Shown one piece after another: positions 55,566 to 64,000 of a DNA stretch of 64,000 nt. Source of the DNA: Mesorhizobium loti (GTDB lineage: Bacteria > Pseudomonadota > Alphaproteobacteria > Rhizobiales > Rhizobiaceae); the NCBI GenBank assembly GCA_002356515.1, contig AP017605.1, positions 7,363,020 to 7,427,019 on the forward strand. The letters run 5' to 3'. The first letter of the stretch is position 1. Each line of letters begins with the position of its first letter. The notes under the pieces were generated by a model that had not been told where the DNA came from, did no database searches, and saw only the letters and a program-made list of their open reading frames with translations. The translations under genes were made by a program, and so were the position numbers.

Positions 55566-57992
55566 CTACTGGATGGTGTCGATTGCGCTGGTCGACGAGC
55601 CGAAGTCGCCGAGGGTGCGGAACGACAGGTTGAAGCCGATGCTCTGCGTCACTTCCCTGGTGTTCAGGTCACGCGACTGCGAGTACGTCATCAGATAGGT
55701 GAAGCAGGAATCGTTGTAGGCGAAGCCGACCCCATCCTTGACCAGCAGGCTTTCCTGCAGATCATAGGTTCCTGTCCCGAACACGCGCCAGTTCTGGGCA
55801 AGATGCGTCGATGCACCCAGCGTGACCTCGTGACGGTCAGTGGTGAAGCCGTACAGCGGCTGGGCCTGGATGAAGGCATATTTAGCGCTGAGCGACACCG
55901 GCAGGCCTGAATAGGCGGCCTTGAACTCGGCGCGGCGCATCTCGAAGGTCTGTTCGTCGAAGCGGCCGCTGACGGAGGCTGCAAATCCGTTCGGGCTGTT
56001 GACACCAAACAGGCCGACATAGTCGGACTTGGTGGTCTGAAGGCCCGAATAGGCGCCGACATTGACCAGATCCGGCTCGGCGAAGGAGTTCTCGCCGCCA
56101 ATCTGATAGGACTGGCCGAAAATGGCATTGGTGCCCCAGCCGTTGATATAGGAGCCGGAATAGCGGACGCCGACATTGGCGCGCGAACCGCCTTCGATGC
56201 GGTCGTAACCGGAGAACTTGTCGCGCTCGAAGAGCGTGGTCGCGTCGAACACCATGCTCTGGGCGTCTTCATTCGGAACGGCGAGGCCACCGACATACTG
56301 TTCGTTGGGACGCAGAAATACTTGCGCCATCGGCTCGATGACATGGCTCGATCCGCTGGCCAGCGAAAACAGCATCGGCCAACGCATTTCGAGCCCGACG
56401 GTTGCCATGTAGCGGGCGAACGACGAACGCATATCGGCGCTGGCATTAATATCTGGGTTGGCCGCCATGTGGTTGATGGCATCGAGCGAACCTGATGACG
56501 CGTTGAGATAGTCGACATCGCCCTGCAGCGCCAGCAACGGTGTCAGCACCAGCCCGTCATCGCTGACGAACGACCGCTTCCACTCGGTCTCGGCAGTGAG
56601 ACGGCCGGATTCGCCTTCAATGCCGCGCACGCGCTGCACAGGCGTGCTAGCGTCGTATGGGGTGTTGAAAGTCTGATCAAGTTCACCGCGGCGCAGGACC
56701 CGCGTGTTGACGTTGAGCGACAGCTGGCCGCCGGCCAGCGGCGCGTCGGGGATATAGGCGTAGTCAAGCGACGGCAGAACCCATGGCTGCTGGTTGCTGC
56801 GCGCGGCGATATTGCTGTTGAGTGTATTTTCCTGCACGTCGAAGTGCATGGCGCGCACATCGAAGTAGTTGCGGCCATTGAGACCTGTCAGGTAGACCGT
56901 CGACTGATGGACGCCGGCATTGTACTTGTCGATGTTGTAGGTGCTTGAGAAGTCCTTGTCGGTCTGCAGCAGCACGTCCCAGCCGAAGTTCCAGCGTTCG
57001 TTGATGGCGAACTGGCCTTGCGTGCCCATCATGCCGCGGAATTTGTTGGGATCGCCCGCCGCGCCCGAATCGACGTTGCGCCCGGCGCTGTCGATGAAGG
57101 CGTCCGGATCCCGCTGCTGGATTCCGGCGATCTTCAAACTGTATGCGCCATTGTTGAAGCGCTGGCGCCACTCGGCCTCTCCGAGGAAGCCCTGCTTGGT
57201 GTAGCCGCTTCCCGTCACCGTCAGGTCATAAGTCGGCGAAAGGGCGAAATAATAGGGAACCTTGACGCTGTATCCCAGGTGGCTGTTGTAGCTGATCCCC
57301 GGGATCAGGAAGCCGCTCTTGCGCTTCACCGTCGGGTCGGCGATCTCGAACGCCGGCAGGTAGGCGAGCGGAAAGCCGAAGAATTCGAAATTCGCATTCT
57401 CGAAGCGAACCGTCTTCTTCTCGCCGTTCCAGATGATCTTCCTGGCCTTCACGCGCCAGGTCGGTGCCTTGTCGGGCTTGTCCTCGCATGGCTCGCAGGC
57501 GGTGTAGACACCATTGTGGAATGTGGTCAGCACGCCGCCCATGCGCTCGGCGCTTTCGGCGGCGAAATAGGCCTTGTCGATGGTTTCAACGCGCAGCGCG
57601 TTGACGAAACCGTCGGCGAAATCGTCGGTGATGTCGATATGCTGCGAATTGATCTTGGTGCCGTCGCTGTTGACGATCTCAACATTGCCGGTGGCAACCA
57701 TCCGCTTGGTGTTGCGGTCATATACGACCTTCTGGGCGACGAGGCGGTTGCCGCCATAGTCGATCTGCACGCCGCCAACGGCGGTCACCGTCTGGTTGTC
57801 GTTGTTGTACTCCAGTGTGTCGGCCGCCAGCAGCATCTGCGAGCCGGATGGCACGTTGGTCGCCATCTTGCCGACTTCCTGCGCGAACGCAGGCAATGGC
57901 ACGGCGCTGGCAAGCAGGCACGCCAAGGCGCTCGCCGCATAGAGGCGCGCCAGATTGGCCTGCCTGTTGCTGGGCAAAAACGCCTCCCTCAC
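55566..57992 (-). CDS. lptD: LPS-assembly protein LptD
   Basis: 808 residues. Signal peptide (to about ...PLPAFAQ), N-terminal OstA/LptA-like beta-jellyroll (LAADTLEYNNDNQTVTAVGGVQIDYGGNRLVAQKV), then the long beta-barrel. A GTG at 57992 overlaps the lptG stop. A TTG at 57977 is better spaced from the GGGAGG in the first codons, and would remove five residues before the signal peptide. Inserts LPS in the outer leaflet with LptE; LptF and LptG are its neighbours. Confidence 0.95.
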   Translation of the reverse strand: MREAFLPSNRQANLARLYAASALACLLASAVPLPAFAQEVGKMATNVPSGSQMLLAADTLEYNNDNQTVTAVGGVQIDYGGNRLVAQKVVYDRNTKRMVATGNVEIVNSDGTKINSQHIDITDDFADGFVNALRVETIDKAYFAAESAERMGGVLTTFHNGVYTACEPCEDKPDKAPTWRVKARKIIWNGEKKTVRFENANFEFFGFPLAYLPAFEIADPTVKRKSGFLIPGISYNSHLGYSVKVPYYFALSPTYDLTVTGSGYTKQGFLGEAEWRQRFNNGAYSLKIAGIQQRDPDAFIDSAGRNVDSGAAGDPNKFRGMMGTQGQFAINERWNFGWDVLLQTDKDFSSTYNIDKYNAGVHQSTVYLTGLNGRNYFDVRAMHFDVQENTLNSNIAARSNQQPWVLPSLDYAYIPDAPLAGGQLSLNVNTRVLRRGELDQTFNTPYDASTPVQRVRGIEGESGRLTAETEWKRSFVSDDGLVLTPLLALQGDVDYLNASSGSLDAINHMAANPDINASADMRSSFARYMATVGLEMRWPMLFSLASGSSHVIEPMAQVFLRPNEQYVGGLAVPNEDAQSMVFDATTLFERDKFSGYDRIEGGSRANVGVRYSGSYINGWGTNAIFGQSYQIGGENSFAEPDLVNVGAYSGLQTTKSDYVGLFGVNSPNGFAASVSGRFDEQTFEMRRAEFKAAYSGLPVSLSAKYAFIQAQPLYGFTTDRHEVTLGASTHLAQNWRVFGTGTYDLQESLLVKDGVGFAYNDSCFTYLMTYSQSRDLNTREVTQSIGFNLSFRTLGDFGSSTSAIDTIQ

Positions 57993-59074
57993 TAGCCGTC
58001 TTCCTTGTATAGCAGGAAAGTCACCCCGAAGAACATAGCTACCACGACCGGCACCCAGGCGGCTATGGCGGTCGGCACGAACCCCGCCACGCCGAATGCC
58101 TTCACCAGCACCGAAACGACATAAAGCAGAAACCCGGCAACGACGCCACCCAGAATCATCGTTGCCGATTGTCCCATCCTCGCAAATCGCATTGAAACTG
58201 TTGCCGCAATCAGCGTCATGGCGACGAGGAGGAACGGCAACGCCACCAGCGAATCAAACTGCATGGCAAACGCATTTGCCTTGAGGCCGAAGGAACGGGC
58301 AACCTCGATTTTTCCAGGCAGGTCGTAGAACGGAATGGTCTCCGGTCGCGCCAGTCGCTCCTGCACGAATTCGGGCTTCAGATTGGTCGGCACACGATCG
58401 CTTGCCGCAGGCTGGATGGTGCCGTTCCTGAAGGTCTTCACATCCTGCAAATCCCAATAGCCATCCCGCAGGTAAGCACGCGCGGCATCCTTGCGCTCGA
58501 CGATGTTGCCTTGCTGGTCGAGGACGAAAAAGACGGCGTCGGACATCTCCAGACCCTGGTTGAGGATGGCCCGCGCGCCGATGATGGTGTCGCCGGTGCC
58601 GGTTTTCTGGCGAATCCAGGGGGCGGCATCGGCCGAAACCGTATTTGATTTGCCGGAGCGCAACTGCGTCTCGATCTGCTCGGACAGAGAGAAGGCGTGC
58701 GCGGCGAGCGGGTTGATGAGCCCGACCGATACAAAGCCGAACAGCAAGGCTCCGATGCAGCATGGCAAAAGGAATTGCCAGGCGGAAACGCCGGCGGACC
58801 GCGCGATGACCAGCTCGTAGCGGCGGTTGAGCGAAACCAGTGTCGCCATTGCCGAGAACAGGCCGACAAACGGCACCGTCTGCAGCATGATCATCGGCAT
58901 GCGAAGGCCCGAAATGGCCACCGCCGTTCCGTAGGTGAAGCCGGGCAGGCCGGTGGTGCGGCCGGACAGCTCGGTGAAATCGATCAGGAACACCAGCGCC
59001 AACAGGCCCAGGAAGAACCAGATCGTGATCGTGACGTAGCGGAAGAAGAAGTAACGGCCCAGCGTCCAGCCCAT
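57992..59074 (-). CDS. lptG: LPS export permease LptG
   Basis: 360 residues from ATG 59074 (MGWTLGRYFFFRYV). YjgP/YjgQ fold: three helices at the N-terminus, a periplasmic jellyroll domain, three helices at the C-terminus. It forms the LptB2FG transporter with lptF, whose stop it overlaps as ATGA. The frame extends 60 bases upstream but that part is within lptF. Confidence 0.96.
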   Translation of the reverse strand: MGWTLGRYFFFRYVTITIWFFLGLLALVFLIDFTELSGRTTGLPGFTYGTAVAISGLRMPMIMLQTVPFVGLFSAMATLVSLNRRYELVIARSAGVSAWQFLLPCCIGALLFGFVSVGLINPLAAHAFSLSEQIETQLRSGKSNTVSADAAPWIRQKTGTGDTIIGARAILNQGLEMSDAVFFVLDQQGNIVERKDAARAYLRDGYWDLQDVKTFRNGTIQPAASDRVPTNLKPEFVQERLARPETIPFYDLPGKIEVARSFGLKANAFAMQFDSLVALPFLLVAMTLIAATVSMRFARMGQSATMILGGVVAGFLLYVVSVLVKAFGVAGFVPTAIAAWVPVVVAMFFGVTFLLYKEDG

Positions 59075-60276
59075 CAGCCGATCTCCTGGCCTGAAGTGCC
59101 GCGCCTGGACCAACGCAGCTTGAGGGCGTTCCAACCGTCACCGACGCGGCCGGCCAGGTTCGTCATCCAGTCCGCCCAGGCCACCGGCAGTTCCATGGTC
59201 CGGTTGGAGACGATGAACCAGATCGCCACTGCGGAAGCCACTATGGGCACGCCATAGACCATGTAGGCATATTGCGGCACTTCATCGGCCTTGCTTGCGG
59301 CAAAGAAACCCAGCCAGCGCACGAACAGCGATATGGTGATGGCCGTGATCAAAGGATTGACGCGCGCCTCGCGATGCGAGCGCGCGTCGCCGGCAACCGC
59401 GAGGGCGATCAGCGCGAACACCATGGAATACAGCCATTCCGAAAATCGTTGGTCGATCTCGGCCCGGTACTCCTGGGGGTTCTGCTGATAAAGCTTGTCG
59501 TTGACGTTGGGATTGAGCAGGTACTGGGTGGTCTGGTCCTTCGGCAGCAGCGTCACTTCGGAGGCCGCCGCCATGAAGGCCGACATGTCGAAGGCATAAG
59601 ACGTGAACCGGATGACACTGAGGTCGCCGGTCAGCGTTTTGCGGTGGATGACGCCGTCATTCATCATCAGCACCTTTTCGCCGCCGCGTTCGACGACGCT
59701 GCCGGTCTTGGCGTAATAGACGAGATTGACGCCTTCCTCGCGCGAATCGGCGACGAAGATGCCGCCCAGCTTGTTATTGGGAAGCCGCTCGCCAATCTGC
59801 AGGAACAGCCCGTCCTCGATCTTGCGGAAAGTGCCTTCCTGGATGATCAGCGACAACAGATCGGCGCGCGACTCGGCCACCAGGGCGCGGTTCTTCTGCC
59901 GTGCATAGGGGTCGATGCCATTGTCGACGGCAAAGGAAAAAACGCTGGCTGCGAGCGCCAGCAGCATGATTGGCCGCACGATCGTCCAGCGCGAGGCGCC
60001 GGCGGCGTTGACGACGGCCAGTTCGGAATCTGAATTCATGACACTGAGTGTCTGGGCGACCGCCACCACCAGCGCGAAAGGCACGACGATCGGGATGATC
60101 GAGGGAAGAATGAGGGCGGCGACCTCGAAAAAGGTCAGCGACGACTGGCCGCTGTCGGTAACCAGGTCGATCTTGGCCAGCACCTGCGTGGTCCACACGA
60201 TGGCCAGCGTCCAGACCAGCGCTGCCAGGAAGACCACGAAAGCGCGGCGCATGATGTAGCGTTCAACGACCTTCAT
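59074..60276 (-). CDS. lptF: LPS export permease LptF
   Basis: 400 residues. Same fold as LptG: MKVVERYIMRRAFVVFLAALVWTLAIVWTTQVL, jellyroll, then three helices near 300-370. First gene of the lptFGD-surA-pdxA-rsmA run. The C-terminal 40 residues are basic and longer than in E. coli (366). Confidence 0.96.
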   Translation of the reverse strand: MKVVERYIMRRAFVVFLAALVWTLAIVWTTQVLAKIDLVTDSGQSSLTFFEVAALILPSIIPIVVPFALVVAVAQTLSVMNSDSELAVVNAAGASRWTIVRPIMLLALAASVFSFAVDNGIDPYARQKNRALVAESRADLLSLIIQEGTFRKIEDGLFLQIGERLPNNKLGGIFVADSREEGVNLVYYAKTGSVVERGGEKVLMMNDGVIHRKTLTGDLSVIRFTSYAFDMSAFMAAASEVTLLPKDQTTQYLLNPNVNDKLYQQNPQEYRAEIDQRFSEWLYSMVFALIALAVAGDARSHREARVNPLITAITISLFVRWLGFFAASKADEVPQYAYMVYGVPIVASAVAIWFIVSNRTMELPVAWADWMTNLAGRVGDGWNALKLRWSRRGTSGQEIG

Positions 60277-60640
60277 GAAGGCTTTACTCGATTTTCTCGA
60301 ACGGCATCATGCCACCACGCTAAGGGTAGCCGCCCGGCGGCGCCCGCACAACTGGCTCCGATAGGCTCGATCAGGCAGGCACTCCGGTTCCCGTCCCACG
60401 TCGCGTGCCGCAATGGACCGGAGTGTCGGAGGGAATGGATAAGAAAGGGAAAACATCGATGGTTAACAACAGGTTGCGGCATGAAGCGGGGCCGTGCCGC
60501 GACGAATCGCCATCGATTCCACGTGTCATATGGGTAGCCATTTCGGCAAAGTCTTGCCAAATGCCGGAAAACGACCAAATGTCGCGGATCGCTTCGAACC
60601 GCTTCGCTTACCATCGCGCAATCCCCGAAAGCAGGACATG
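60277..60640. promoter_or_regulatory. Divergent control region between lptF and pepA (364 bases)
   Basis: No credible gene. A possible minus-strand promoter for lptF: TTGTGC (60351-60346) and TACCCT (60328-60323), 17 bases apart. A short inverted repeat GGCAA/TTGCC (near 60546-60559) stands about 80 bases before pepA; I could not assign a pepA promoter. No tRNA or repeat element is seen. Confidence 0.4.
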
Positions 60641-62152
60641 ATGAATCCGAGACCGTCGATCGCCTTTGCAAAATTCGCAGCGCCTCAGACGGCGGCAAGC
60701 AGAAAGGGCACGGTCTTCGTGCTGTCGGCGGATGACGGCGGCCTGAGCGGCGCGGCCATGGCTTACGATCCCGGCAAGACGCTGGAACGGGCCTTTCCGG
60801 TGGCCGAGTTCACCGGCAAGTTCGCCGGCGTCGTCGAGATTCTGGCACCAGAGGGAACGTCACTCGACAGGCTGGTCGCGGTCGGTGCCGGCAAGGCGGC
60901 GGGGCTCGATGAACATGCCTGGCTGAAACTGGGCGGTACCATTGCAGCGGCGTTGCGTAAGGCAACCGACGTTTCGGTGGTGCTCGACCTGGTCGGCGCT
61001 TCGGCGGATGGCAAGGATGCCGCCAACCTTGCGGCGGGCATTCTCCTGCGCAGCTATTCCTTCGACAAGTACAAGACCAGGAAGGACAAGGATGACGCGA
61101 AGGCCGATCCGAAGAAGCCGGTCAAGGTAACCATCCACACCGCCGATCTGGCAGGCGCCAAGAAGGCCTTCGCGGATGCCGAGGCGGTGATCGACGGCGT
61201 GCTTCTGGCGCGCGACCTCGTCAACGAACCGGCAAATATACTGGGACCGATCGAGTTCGCGGCCCGTGCCAAGGAACTCGAGACGCTCGGCGTCAAGGTT
61301 GAGATCCTGACCGAAAAGGAGATGAAGAAGCTTGGCATGGGCTCGCTGCTCGGCGTCGCGCAAGGCTCGCCACGTGGCGCGCGCATGGCCGTCATGCAGT
61401 GGAGCGGCGGCAAACCCAAGGACAGCCCGGTCGCCTTCGTCGGCAAGGGCGTCACCTTCGACACCGGCGGCAATTCGATGAAGCCGGCATCGGGCATGGA
61501 GGACATGAAGGGCGATATGGGGGGTGCCGCGGCGGTCACCGGGCTGATGCACGCCTTGGCCGCGCGCAAGGCGAAAGCCAATGTGGTTGGCATCATCGGC
61601 CTGGTCGAAAACGCCGTCGATGGCCATGCCCAGCGCCCCGGCGACATCGTCACGTCGATGTCGGGCCAAACCATAGAAGTGCTCAACACCGACGCCGAGG
61701 GCCGCCTCGTGCTGGCCGACGCGCTGTGGTACTGCAACGACCGCTTCCAGCCGAAATTCATGGTCAATCTGGCGACGCTGACCGGCGCCATCATGGTCGC
61801 GCTCGGCCTGCATTATGCCGGCCTGTTCTCCAACAATGACGAACTGGCGGAAAGGCTGGCGGCGGCGGGGCAGGCGACGCAGGAGCGCCTGTGGCGCATG
61901 CCGCTTGGCGCCGAATACGACAAGTTGATCGATTCCAAGAACGCCGACATGAAGAACATCGGCGGCCGCTACGGTGGCGCCATTATCGCCGCACAATTCC
62001 TGCAGCGCTTCGTCAAGGACACGCCCTGGGCGCATCTCGACATTGCCGGTACGGCCATGGGTTCGCCATCGAACGAGATCAACCAGTCCTGGGGCTCAGG
62101 CTTCGGCGTGCGGCTGCTCGACCGGCTGGTGCGCGATCACTACGAGAGCTGA
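60641..62152 (+). CDS. pepA: Cytosol (leucyl) aminopeptidase
   Basis: 503 residues from ATG 60641, with AGGA 5 bases upstream; ATG 60638 is too close to it. M17 family: [43 protein letters not shown] with metal ligands and the catalytic Arg, and [10 protein letters not shown]. Hexameric two-metal peptidase. In E. coli PepA also serves as a DNA-binding protein. Followed by holC after 9 bases, the usual alphaproteobacterial pairing. Confidence 0.96.
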   Translation: MNPRPSIAFAKFAAPQTAASRKGTVFVLSADDGGLSGAAMAYDPGKTLERAFPVAEFTGKFAGVVEILAPEGTSLDRLVAVGAGKAAGLDEHAWLKLGGTIAAALRKATDVSVVLDLVGASADGKDAANLAAGILLRSYSFDKYKTRKDKDDAKADPKKPVKVTIHTADLAGAKKAFADAEAVIDGVLLARDLVNEPANILGPIEFAARAKELETLGVKVEILTEKEMKKLGMGSLLGVAQGSPRGARMAVMQWSGGKPKDSPVAFVGKGVTFDTGGNSMKPASGMEDMKGDMGGAAAVTGLMHALAARKAKANVVGIIGLVENAVDGHAQRPGDIVTSMSGQTIEVLNTDAEGRLVLADALWYCNDRFQPKFMVNLATLTGAIMVALGLHYAGLFSNNDELAERLAAAGQATQERLWRMPLGAEYDKLIDSKNADMKNIGGRYGGAIIAAQFLQRFVKDTPWAHLDIAGTAMGSPSNEINQSWGSGFGVRLLDRLVRDHYES

Positions 62153-62161
62153 CCTTGATCC

Positions 62162-62611
62162 ATGGCCGACGTGCTGTTCTATCACCTGACCGAATCGACG
62201 CTGGAGGATGCGCTGCCGGGCCTGCTCGAGCGCAGCATCGATCGTGGCTGGCGCGCCGTCGTGCAGACCGGCACCGAGGAACGACGCGACGCGCTCGATC
62301 AGCATCTTTGGACCTTCCGCGATGATTCTTTCCTGGCGCACGCGACCGATCGAGAGGCTTATCCCGGCGAACAGCCTATCTTGTTGACGACTGGCGATGG
62401 CAACCCCAACGAAGCCAAAATAAGATTCCTGGTCGACGGCGCGGTACCGTCAGACCTTGCCGGCTATGAGCGTGCCGTGTTCCTGTTCGATGGCCACGAC
62501 GCCGCCCAGGTCGAGGCGGCGAGGGGGCATTGGAAGACGATGAAGGACGCGGGCCATGCCGTGACCTACTGGCAGCAGACATCAGACCGCCGCTGGGAGC
62601 GCAAGGCTTAA
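62162..62611 (+). CDS. holC: DNA polymerase III chi subunit
   Basis: 149 residues. The order VLFYHLTESTLEDALPGLLERSIDRGWRAVVQ, DQHLWTFRDDSFLAHATDRE, QPILLTTGDGNPNEAKIRFLVDGA and VFLFDGHDAAQVEAAR is diagnostic for chi. Links the clamp loader to single-strand binding protein. It likely shares a transcript with pepA, ending before the 19-bp palindrome. Confidence 0.95.
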   Translation: MADVLFYHLTESTLEDALPGLLERSIDRGWRAVVQTGTEERRDALDQHLWTFRDDSFLAHATDREAYPGEQPILLTTGDGNPNEAKIRFLVDGAVPSDLAGYERAVFLFDGHDAAQVEAARGHWKTMKDAGHAVTYWQQTSDRRWERKA

Positions 62612-62633
62612 CGCCACGCAGGGAACACAGGCC

Positions 62634-62675
62634 TGAAACGCGTCGCATCGATCCATATCGATGCGACGCGTTTCA
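62634..62675. terminator. 19-bp perfect palindrome between convergent genes
   Basis: Arms TGAAACGCGTCGCATCGAT and its exact reverse complement (62634-62652, 62657-62675) around loop CCAT. It follows holC by 22 bases and precedes the end of the convergent DUF995 gene by 29. Neither strand has a U-tract. Probably a bidirectional transcription stop or mRNA 3' barrier; it may also be a repeat family. Confidence 0.75.
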
Positions 62676-62704
62676 ACCAGCGATTTGGCGCGGATGATAA
62701 GGCT

Positions 62705-63223
62705 CTATTCTCGTGCCTTGATCCGTTTCTGTTTCCGGCTGACATAATCGCCGTATTTCAATTTCATGAACTCGTCCGCCAGGTTGCGATGCGAGCTCCT
62801 GAAGACGTACCAGTCGCCATCCGGTAATTTGCGCTGATAGAGCACCCTGCCGGCCTGGCGATGCTCGAAGCAGGTGAGGGCGTTGGAGTCGCCTCCCGCG
62901 CCATGCCATTTCGCCCGGAAGCAAAGCTTGCCTCCGCCAGGAATGAACCAAATACCGTCACCGTAGCCCAGCTTGCCCTTGTCCGAAGTCCAGGCGCTGA
63001 ACTGACGACGCTGCACGGCAAAATATCCAGCGCCGTTTCGGCCCCAGAGCCACGAGCGGTTCTGATACATCTGGTAGATGCCTTCGTCGGGCATCGCTTC
63101 GGCCTGCTTGGCCAGTTCGGCGACTTGTGCCGCTGTCTTGGCTGCTGCTGGAAGCTGGCAAACCAAGACTGCTATGGAACAGGCAAGTGCCGTTCCAATG
63201 GAATTCCCCAGTACTCGTTTCAC
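62705..63223 (-). CDS. DUF995 domain secreted protein
   Basis: 172 residues. A clear signal peptide (SIGTALACSIAVLVCQLPAAAKT), then the DUF995 pattern: LYQMYQNRSWLWGRNGAGYFAVQRRQFSAW, GIWFIPGGGKLCFRAKWHG, NALTCFEHRQ with two Cys, and a basic C-terminus. DUF995 proteins are rhizobial and of unknown function; I presume periplasmic. Neighbour of a glycosidase. Confidence 0.85.
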   Translation of the reverse strand: MKRVLGNSIGTALACSIAVLVCQLPAAAKTAAQVAELAKQAEAMPDEGIYQMYQNRSWLWGRNGAGYFAVQRRQFSAWTSDKGKLGYGDGIWFIPGGGKLCFRAKWHGAGGDSNALTCFEHRQAGRVLYQRKLPDGDWYVFRSSHRNLADEFMKLKYGDYVSRKQKRIKARE

Positions 63224-63291
63224 GACCCTACCCCTACGACTCTACGCCACACCCAATTTTTACGCTTGCATTTGCACCCGGTGCACGAGGT

Positions 63292-64000
63292 CTAGGGCAA
63301 GACGTGCTGGGTAACCCGCCAATCGGGCAGCCCATAGCCACCCAACCATGGCCACACTTCCTTCTGGTTGAAGTAGACGACCGACGTCAGGGCTGGAAAT
63401 TCCGCATAGGACTTGCGGGAATCGGCCGCCCATTGCGACACATATTCCTGCTTCCCTACATAGCCGAGCTCCGCCACCTCGATCGGCTTGTTGAAACCCG
63501 CGACGCGGTCATATCCGGGCTTCAGCGTCTCGGCGAACGTACGATCACGCCCCTTTTCGTCGTTGTCTTTTTTCTGCAGGCCGAACACCGACAGGCCGAT
63601 GACGTCGACGTAGTCGTCGCCAGGGTAGTATTTCTCCAGACCCTCTTCACCCTTGGGTGACCACATGTATTTGGCGGCTGGAGCAGCCTTGCGGCACACA
63701 TCGACCTCGCGCTTATAGGCGGCGATCCAGTCCTTGGGTGCCCAGTTGGCCCAGGTGAAGCGGCCGTTCTTATCCTCCATTTCTTGCGCCCAGCGAATGG
63801 TGACGGGGCTCTTCATGGCCCCCACCAGGTTGCAGATTGCCTGCATGTTTGCGTCATATTTGCCGCTCAATATGCCGTCGCGCAGTTCGTTCGGGGTGAT
63901 GCGCCAGTCCTTCGACCAGGTCCAAGGCTCGATGGTGATCAAGAGCGACCGGTTTCGCTGAAGAGCGTAGGCATCGGCCAGGGGAAGGCTCGCCAGATCG
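63292..64000 (-). CDS. Partial GH26-like glycoside hydrolase (5' end outside window)
   Basis: At least 235 residues; the frame runs off the right edge without a start, so only the C-terminal part is seen. TIM-barrel of clan GH-A: strand LLITIEPWTW, catalytic acid in VTIRWAQEMED (Glu after RW), VDVIGLSVFG, and the probable nucleophile Glu in KPIEVAELGYVG. The HEMN-like QEMED motif fits GH26 (beta-mannanase/beta-glycanase). Possibly acts on an exopolysaccharide or plant glycan. Confidence 0.8.
   Translation of the reverse strand, partial: DLASLPLADAYALQRNRSLLITIEPWTWSKDWRITPNELRDGILSGKYDANMQAICNLVGAMKSPVTIRWAQEMEDKNGRFTWANWAPKDWIAAYKREVDVCRKAAPAAKYMWSPKGEEGLEKYYPGDDYVDVIGLSVFGLQKKDNDEKGRDRTFAETLKPGYDRVAGFNKPIEVAELGYVGKQEYVSQWAADSRKSYAEFPALTSVVYFNQKEVWPWLGGYGLPDWRVTQHVLP

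Overview
The window reads as chromosomal DNA of a rhizobial alphaproteobacterium (Hyphomicrobiales), most likely Mesorhizobium or a close relative. The grounds are high GC with strongly GC-ending codons, the two-gene psd-pssA phospholipid unit, a fab cluster followed by mltG-yicC-gmk, an lptF-lptG-lptD-surA-pdxA-rsmA run diverging from pepA-holC, cvpA-purF next to radA-dnaB, and a double-palindrome intergenic element resembling RIME1. This rests on gene content and order; no database search was possible. I see no rRNA, tRNA, CRISPR array, insertion sequence or prophage.

Layout. 1-5160: tail of an unknown gene, a 170-bp inverted-repeat element, then a tight plus-strand run (DUF559 protein, VOC protein, two tandem GFA proteins, prolyl iminopeptidase, citramalate synthase, unknown). 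5297-13322: RarD permease, ZntB-like transporter, a large minus-strand methyltransferase/glycosyltransferase/sulfotransferase fusion and a family 2 glycosyltransferase (probably surface glycan work), a small YciI/muconolactone-isomerase-like gene with a LysR regulator, and a LOG-family gene. 13438-20478: LysM protein, quinone-reductase-like gene with divergent LysR, ArsR plus Atm1-type ABC exporter, a monooxygenase behind a SoxR/MerR-type palindrome, and an SMP-30 lactonase. 20713-24460: psd, pssA and an Aas-like acyltransferase/acyl-ACP synthetase, a membrane-lipid block.

24630-32681: a ParS/RES toxin-antitoxin pair with a clear promoter and operator, tautomerase/LysR divergent pair, two EamA permeases, OsmC-like protein, SDR and purF. 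32786-41088: cvpA, radA, dnaB, an Rsm22-type methyltransferase, ynfA, cfa, rplI, rpsR, rpsF, all on the minus strand with good terminators between several of them. 41467-45431: an unrecognised membrane protein and an LtaS-like phosphoglycerol transferase. 45710-52281: fabD-fabG-acpP-fabF-mltG-yicC-gmk, fatty-acid synthesis and cell-wall growth. 52287-60276: DUF1330, rsmA, pdxA, surA, lptD, lptG, lptF, the outer-membrane LPS-transport block. 60641-64000: pepA, holC, a 19-bp perfect palindrome, a DUF995 secreted protein and a truncated GH26-like glycosidase.

The window is mostly housekeeping. The least ordinary items are the three-domain fusion, the palindromic repeat abutting a DUF559 nuclease-like gene, the ParS/RES promoter, alternative hairpins upstream of dnaB, and the repeat ATTATGGA x3 that puts an ATG in all three frames at a LysR start.
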